DNA of 64,000 nucleotides from Paracoccus methylovorus (GTDB taxonomy: Bacteria > Pseudomonadota > Alphaproteobacteria > Rhodobacterales > Rhodobacteraceae): NCBI RefSeq assembly GCF_016919705.1, contig NZ_CP070371.1:62001-126000 (forward strand), given 5' to 3'. Position numbers and translations under genes: made by a program. Shown in pieces: positions 61,833-64,000 of this stretch. The notes under the pieces were generated by a model. The model was not told the DNA's origin, did no database searches, and saw nothing but the letters and a program-made list of their open reading frames with translations. The first letter of the stretch is position 1; each line of letters opens with the position of its first letter.

Positions 61833-63455
61833 ATGGAACGGCAGATTCACCTGATGCTGAATGATGACCAGGAATTGAAGCCGCGCATTACCGTCTTCGG
61901 CGTCGGTGGTGCAGGCGGCAACGCGGTCAACAACATGATCGACAAGCAGCTGGAGGGCGTCGAGTTCGTCGTGGCGAATACCGACGCGCAGGCTCTGCAG
62001 GCCTCCAAGTCCGAAAGCCGCATCCAGATCGGTCCCAAAGTGACCGAGGGGCTGGGCGCGGGCGCCAAGCCGTCGATCGGCGCCAAGGCCGCCGAAGAGA
62101 CGATCGAGGACATCGTCGATCATCTGATGGGCGCGCATATGTGCTTCATCACCGCCGGAATGGGCGGCGGCACCGGCACCGGCGCTGCCCCGATCATCGC
62201 TCAGGCCGCGCGCGAGATGGGCATCCTGACCGTCGGCGTCGTCACCAAGCCCTTCCAGTTCGAGGGCACCAAGCGCATGCGTCAGGCCGAGGAAGGCGTC
62301 GAGGCGCTGCAAAAGGTCGTCGACACGCTGATCATCATTCCCAACCAGAACCTGTTCCGGCTGGCCAACGAAAAGACCACCTTCACCGAAGCCTTCGCGA
62401 TGGCCGATGACGTGCTGTATCAGGGCGTCAAGGGCGTGACCGATCTGATGGTGCGTCCGGGCCTGATCAACCTCGACTTTGCCGACGTGCGCGCGGTCAT
62501 GGACGAGATGGGCAAGGCCATGATGGGCACCGGCGAAGCCTCGGGTGAAAACCGCGCCGTGCAGGCGGCGGAAAAGGCCATCGCCAACCCGCTTCTGGAC
62601 GAAATTAGCCTGAATGGCGCCAAGGGCGTGCTGATCAACATTACCGGCGGTTACGATCTGACGCTGTTCGAAATGGACGAGGCGGCCGAGAAGATCCGCG
62701 AGAAAGTCGATGCCGATGCCAACATCATCGTCGGCTCGACCCTGGACCCGTCGATGGAGGGGGCGATCCGCGTTTCCGTCGTAGCGACCGGTATCGACGC
62801 TTCGGTGGCCGAGGTTCCGGTGCCGCGTCGTGGCATGAAAGAGCCGCTGACCCAGAATCCGCCCGTCGCGCAAAAGCCGGTCGAGGAAGAGTTGTCGGTA
62901 CCGCCGCGCCGCGTCGCGCCGATGGCCGAGGCCGCGCCGGTGTCGCGTCCGCAGCCCTCTGCCCCCGCCGCGCAATATGACGAGGAAGACATGCCCCGTC
63001 CGGCCTATCAGCCCGATCTGCGTCAGCCGGCCGCTCCGGCCGCGCAAAGCGATGCGCTGAACGGCGATGCGGGCGGTTTTGTCGCACCGACCCGTCGTCC
63101 TCAGGCGCCGGTGGGCACGCCCTCGGATGCGGTGATGCAACGTCTGGCCGCCGCCGTGCAGAAAGCGCCCGAGCGTCAGGCGGCTGCCCAGCAGCGCGCG
63201 ACTCAGCAAGAGCCGGCCGAGCAGCCGCGCAACCAAAGCCGCATGGGTGGCCTTAGCCGCATGCTTGAGCGCATCTCGGGCCATGGCGAGCAGGCCGACA
63301 AGCCTGCGCCCTCGACCATCGCCGAGCGCGTGAACGAGCGGGTCGCGGCCCGGTCGCGCAGTGGTTTCGACGCGGGATTCGACGATCTGGCCAGCCCCGA
63401 CCGGGCCGGCGACAATGTCGAGATTCCCGCTTTCTTGCGCCGTCAGGCAAACTGA
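61833..63455 (+). CDS. ftsZ: Cell division protein FtsZ
   Basis: Tubulin-like GTPase that forms the Z ring. The 540-aa protein has [18 protein letters not shown], the tubulin signature [20 protein letters not shown], and [21 protein letters not shown] long linker (about 335-520), rich in Pro, Ala and Gln, precedes the conserved C-terminal peptide [12 protein letters not shown], which binds FtsA. The ATG at 61833 is chosen; an in-frame ATG at 61800 is possible. A strong terminator follows. Confidence 0.95.
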   Translation: MERQIHLMLNDDQELKPRITVFGVGGAGGNAVNNMIDKQLEGVEFVVANTDAQALQASKSESRIQIGPKVTEGLGAGAKPSIGAKAAEETIEDIVDHLMGAHMCFITAGMGGGTGTGAAPIIAQAAREMGILTVGVVTKPFQFEGTKRMRQAEEGVEALQKVVDTLIIIPNQNLFRLANEKTTFTEAFAMADDVLYQGVKGVTDLMVRPGLINLDFADVRAVMDEMGKAMMGTGEASGENRAVQAAEKAIANPLLDEISLNGAKGVLINITGGYDLTLFEMDEAAEKIREKVDADANIIVGSTLDPSMEGAIRVSVVATGIDASVAEVPVPRRGMKEPLTQNPPVAQKPVEEELSVPPRRVAPMAEAAPVSRPQPSAPAAQYDEEDMPRPAYQPDLRQPAAPAAQSDALNGDAGGFVAPTRRPQAPVGTPSDAVMQRLAAAVQKAPERQAAAQQRATQQEPAEQPRNQSRMGGLSRMLERISGHGEQADKPAPSTIAERVNERVAARSRSGFDAGFDDLASPDRAGDNVEIPAFLRRQAN

Positions 63456-63486
63456 GCCGATCACAAGATTCCAGTAACAGAATCGC

Positions 63487-63513
63487 AAAGGACCGCTTCG
63501 GCGGTCCTTTTTT
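63487..63513 (+). terminator. Intrinsic terminator of ftsZ
   Basis: AAAGGACCGC pairs with GCGGTCCTTT around a TTCG loop, and TTTTTTG follows. It separates the ftsZ transcript from lpxC, which must have its own promoter in 63514-63685. Confidence 0.92.
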
Positions 63514-63685
63514 GTTTAAAATTCAATAAATTGCCTGCGGGCTGCAGGGTGGGTGCAGAACCCGCCGCCGAATGTTTCACCCCGTTACAAAAGGTTATTT
63601 GAGCAATCGGCAGGGCGTGCCTAACTCATCCTCAGGTCGCGGAAATGTCGCGGCACGTAGATCACAATAATCGGCAGGCAAGACC

Positions 63686-64000
63686 ATGCAGACCACCATC
63701 GCTCAGAAAGCCCAGTTCCGCGGAGTCGGACTGCATTCGGGTGCGGCCGTGCGGCTGGCGATCCTGCCGGCCCCGATTGACCATGGCATCACCTTCGTGC
63801 GCACCGATCTGAACCGCGCGCGGATTCCTGCGCGCTGGGACCATGTGACGCCTTCGCAGCTTTGCACCTTGCTCGATAACGGTCGGGGCGCCACCGTTTC
63901 GACGGTAGAGCATGTCATGGCCGCGCTGTCGGGCACCGGCATCAACAATGCCGTCATCGAGGTGAACGGACCGGAAGTGCCGATTCTGGATGGGTCGTCC
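63686..64000 (+). CDS. lpxC: UDP-3-O-acyl-N-acetylglucosamine deacetylase (3' end outside window)
   Basis: First committed step of lipid A synthesis, a zinc deacetylase. The first 105 residues are in the window: MQTTIAQKAQFRGVGLHSGA, DHGITFVRTDLNRARIPARW, the zinc-ligand helix STVEHVMAALSGTGINNAVI and VPILDGSS. It ends the division/envelope cluster in the usual place after ftsZ. Confidence 0.95.
   Translation, partial: MQTTIAQKAQFRGVGLHSGAAVRLAILPAPIDHGITFVRTDLNRARIPARWDHVTPSQLCTLLDNGRGATVSTVEHVMAALSGTGINNAVIEVNGPEVPILDGSS

Noticed and set aside
61260..63488. Minus-strand open frame of 742 codons opposite ftsA/ftsZ
   Set aside because: Antisense shadow of ftsZ with no recognisable domain and no ribosome site.

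Overview
This window is a GC-rich alphaproteobacterial chromosome segment, most likely Rhodobacteraceae and probably Paracoccus. The pointers are the lineage-typical families (DUF2852, DUF2484, DUF3553, the phosphotransferase ChpT), a circularly permuted two-piece tmRNA with tag ANDNRAPVALAA, an OlsB/OlsA ornithine-lipid pair, a methylsuccinyl-CoA dehydrogenase-type acyl-CoA dehydrogenase of the ethylmalonyl-CoA pathway, and an ftsW-to-lpxC division and wall cluster. The species cannot be fixed from the sequence alone.

Layout. 0-5.5 kb: a TetR regulator cut by the window edge, a DUF2852 membrane protein behind a perfect inverted repeat, gshA, a small membrane protein, a GNAT acetyltransferase, dapE and a TauE/SafE exporter. 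5.5-9.7 kb: a propionyl-CoA (2-methylcitrate) operon of thioesterase, prpD, prpC and prpB, preceded by three TTTGCAA boxes. 9.8-13.8 kb: a ferric-iron ABC transporter transcribed leftward. 14-19.2 kb: mcd-like acyl-CoA dehydrogenase, two META-domain lipoproteins, recO and adenine deaminase. 19.2-25.6 kb, leftward: recF, dnaN, dnaA, rpsT with its terminator, an enoyl-CoA hydratase and mutM. 25.6-35.5 kb: ubiE-ubiB, a YmdB-like phosphodiesterase, an SLC13 transporter, olsB-olsA, DUF3553, chpT, an alpha/beta-hydrolase-like protein and proA.

About 35.6-47.2 kb is a decayed HK97-type prophage lying against the 3' side of ssrA. It keeps portal, a protease-capsid fusion, an HNH nuclease, two tail-tube-like proteins, connector, gp10-like and a truncated DUF3168 gene. 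It then breaks at about 42,759 into a scrap of terminase large subunit and a zinc-finger region split over two frames. A DUF4145 gene, two divergent Arc-type repressors with tandem operators, small genes, an excisionase-like HTH and a tyrosine integrase follow. Full terminase, tape measure, lysis and replication genes are absent. The left end holds an unusual gene-free stretch with about a dozen GGGCYTGA units in both orientations and several perfect palindromes.

47.2-52.6 kb: ssrA, then a leftward group of P-loop ATPase, MetA-type homoserine acyltransferase (with the acetyl-specific Glu), PPK2, a TPM-domain protein and a polyamine-type binding protein. 52.8-64 kb: ftsW, murG, murC, two small membrane proteins, murB, ddl, ftsQ, ftsA, ftsZ with a strong terminator, and the start of lpxC.

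No completely unknown multigene system is evident. The most interesting unexplained items are the prophage-edge repeat field, the frame-split zinc-finger array, the Arc/Arc operator switch, the prophage DUF4145 gene, and the shared TGCAAA boxes ahead of the two acyl-CoA pathways.
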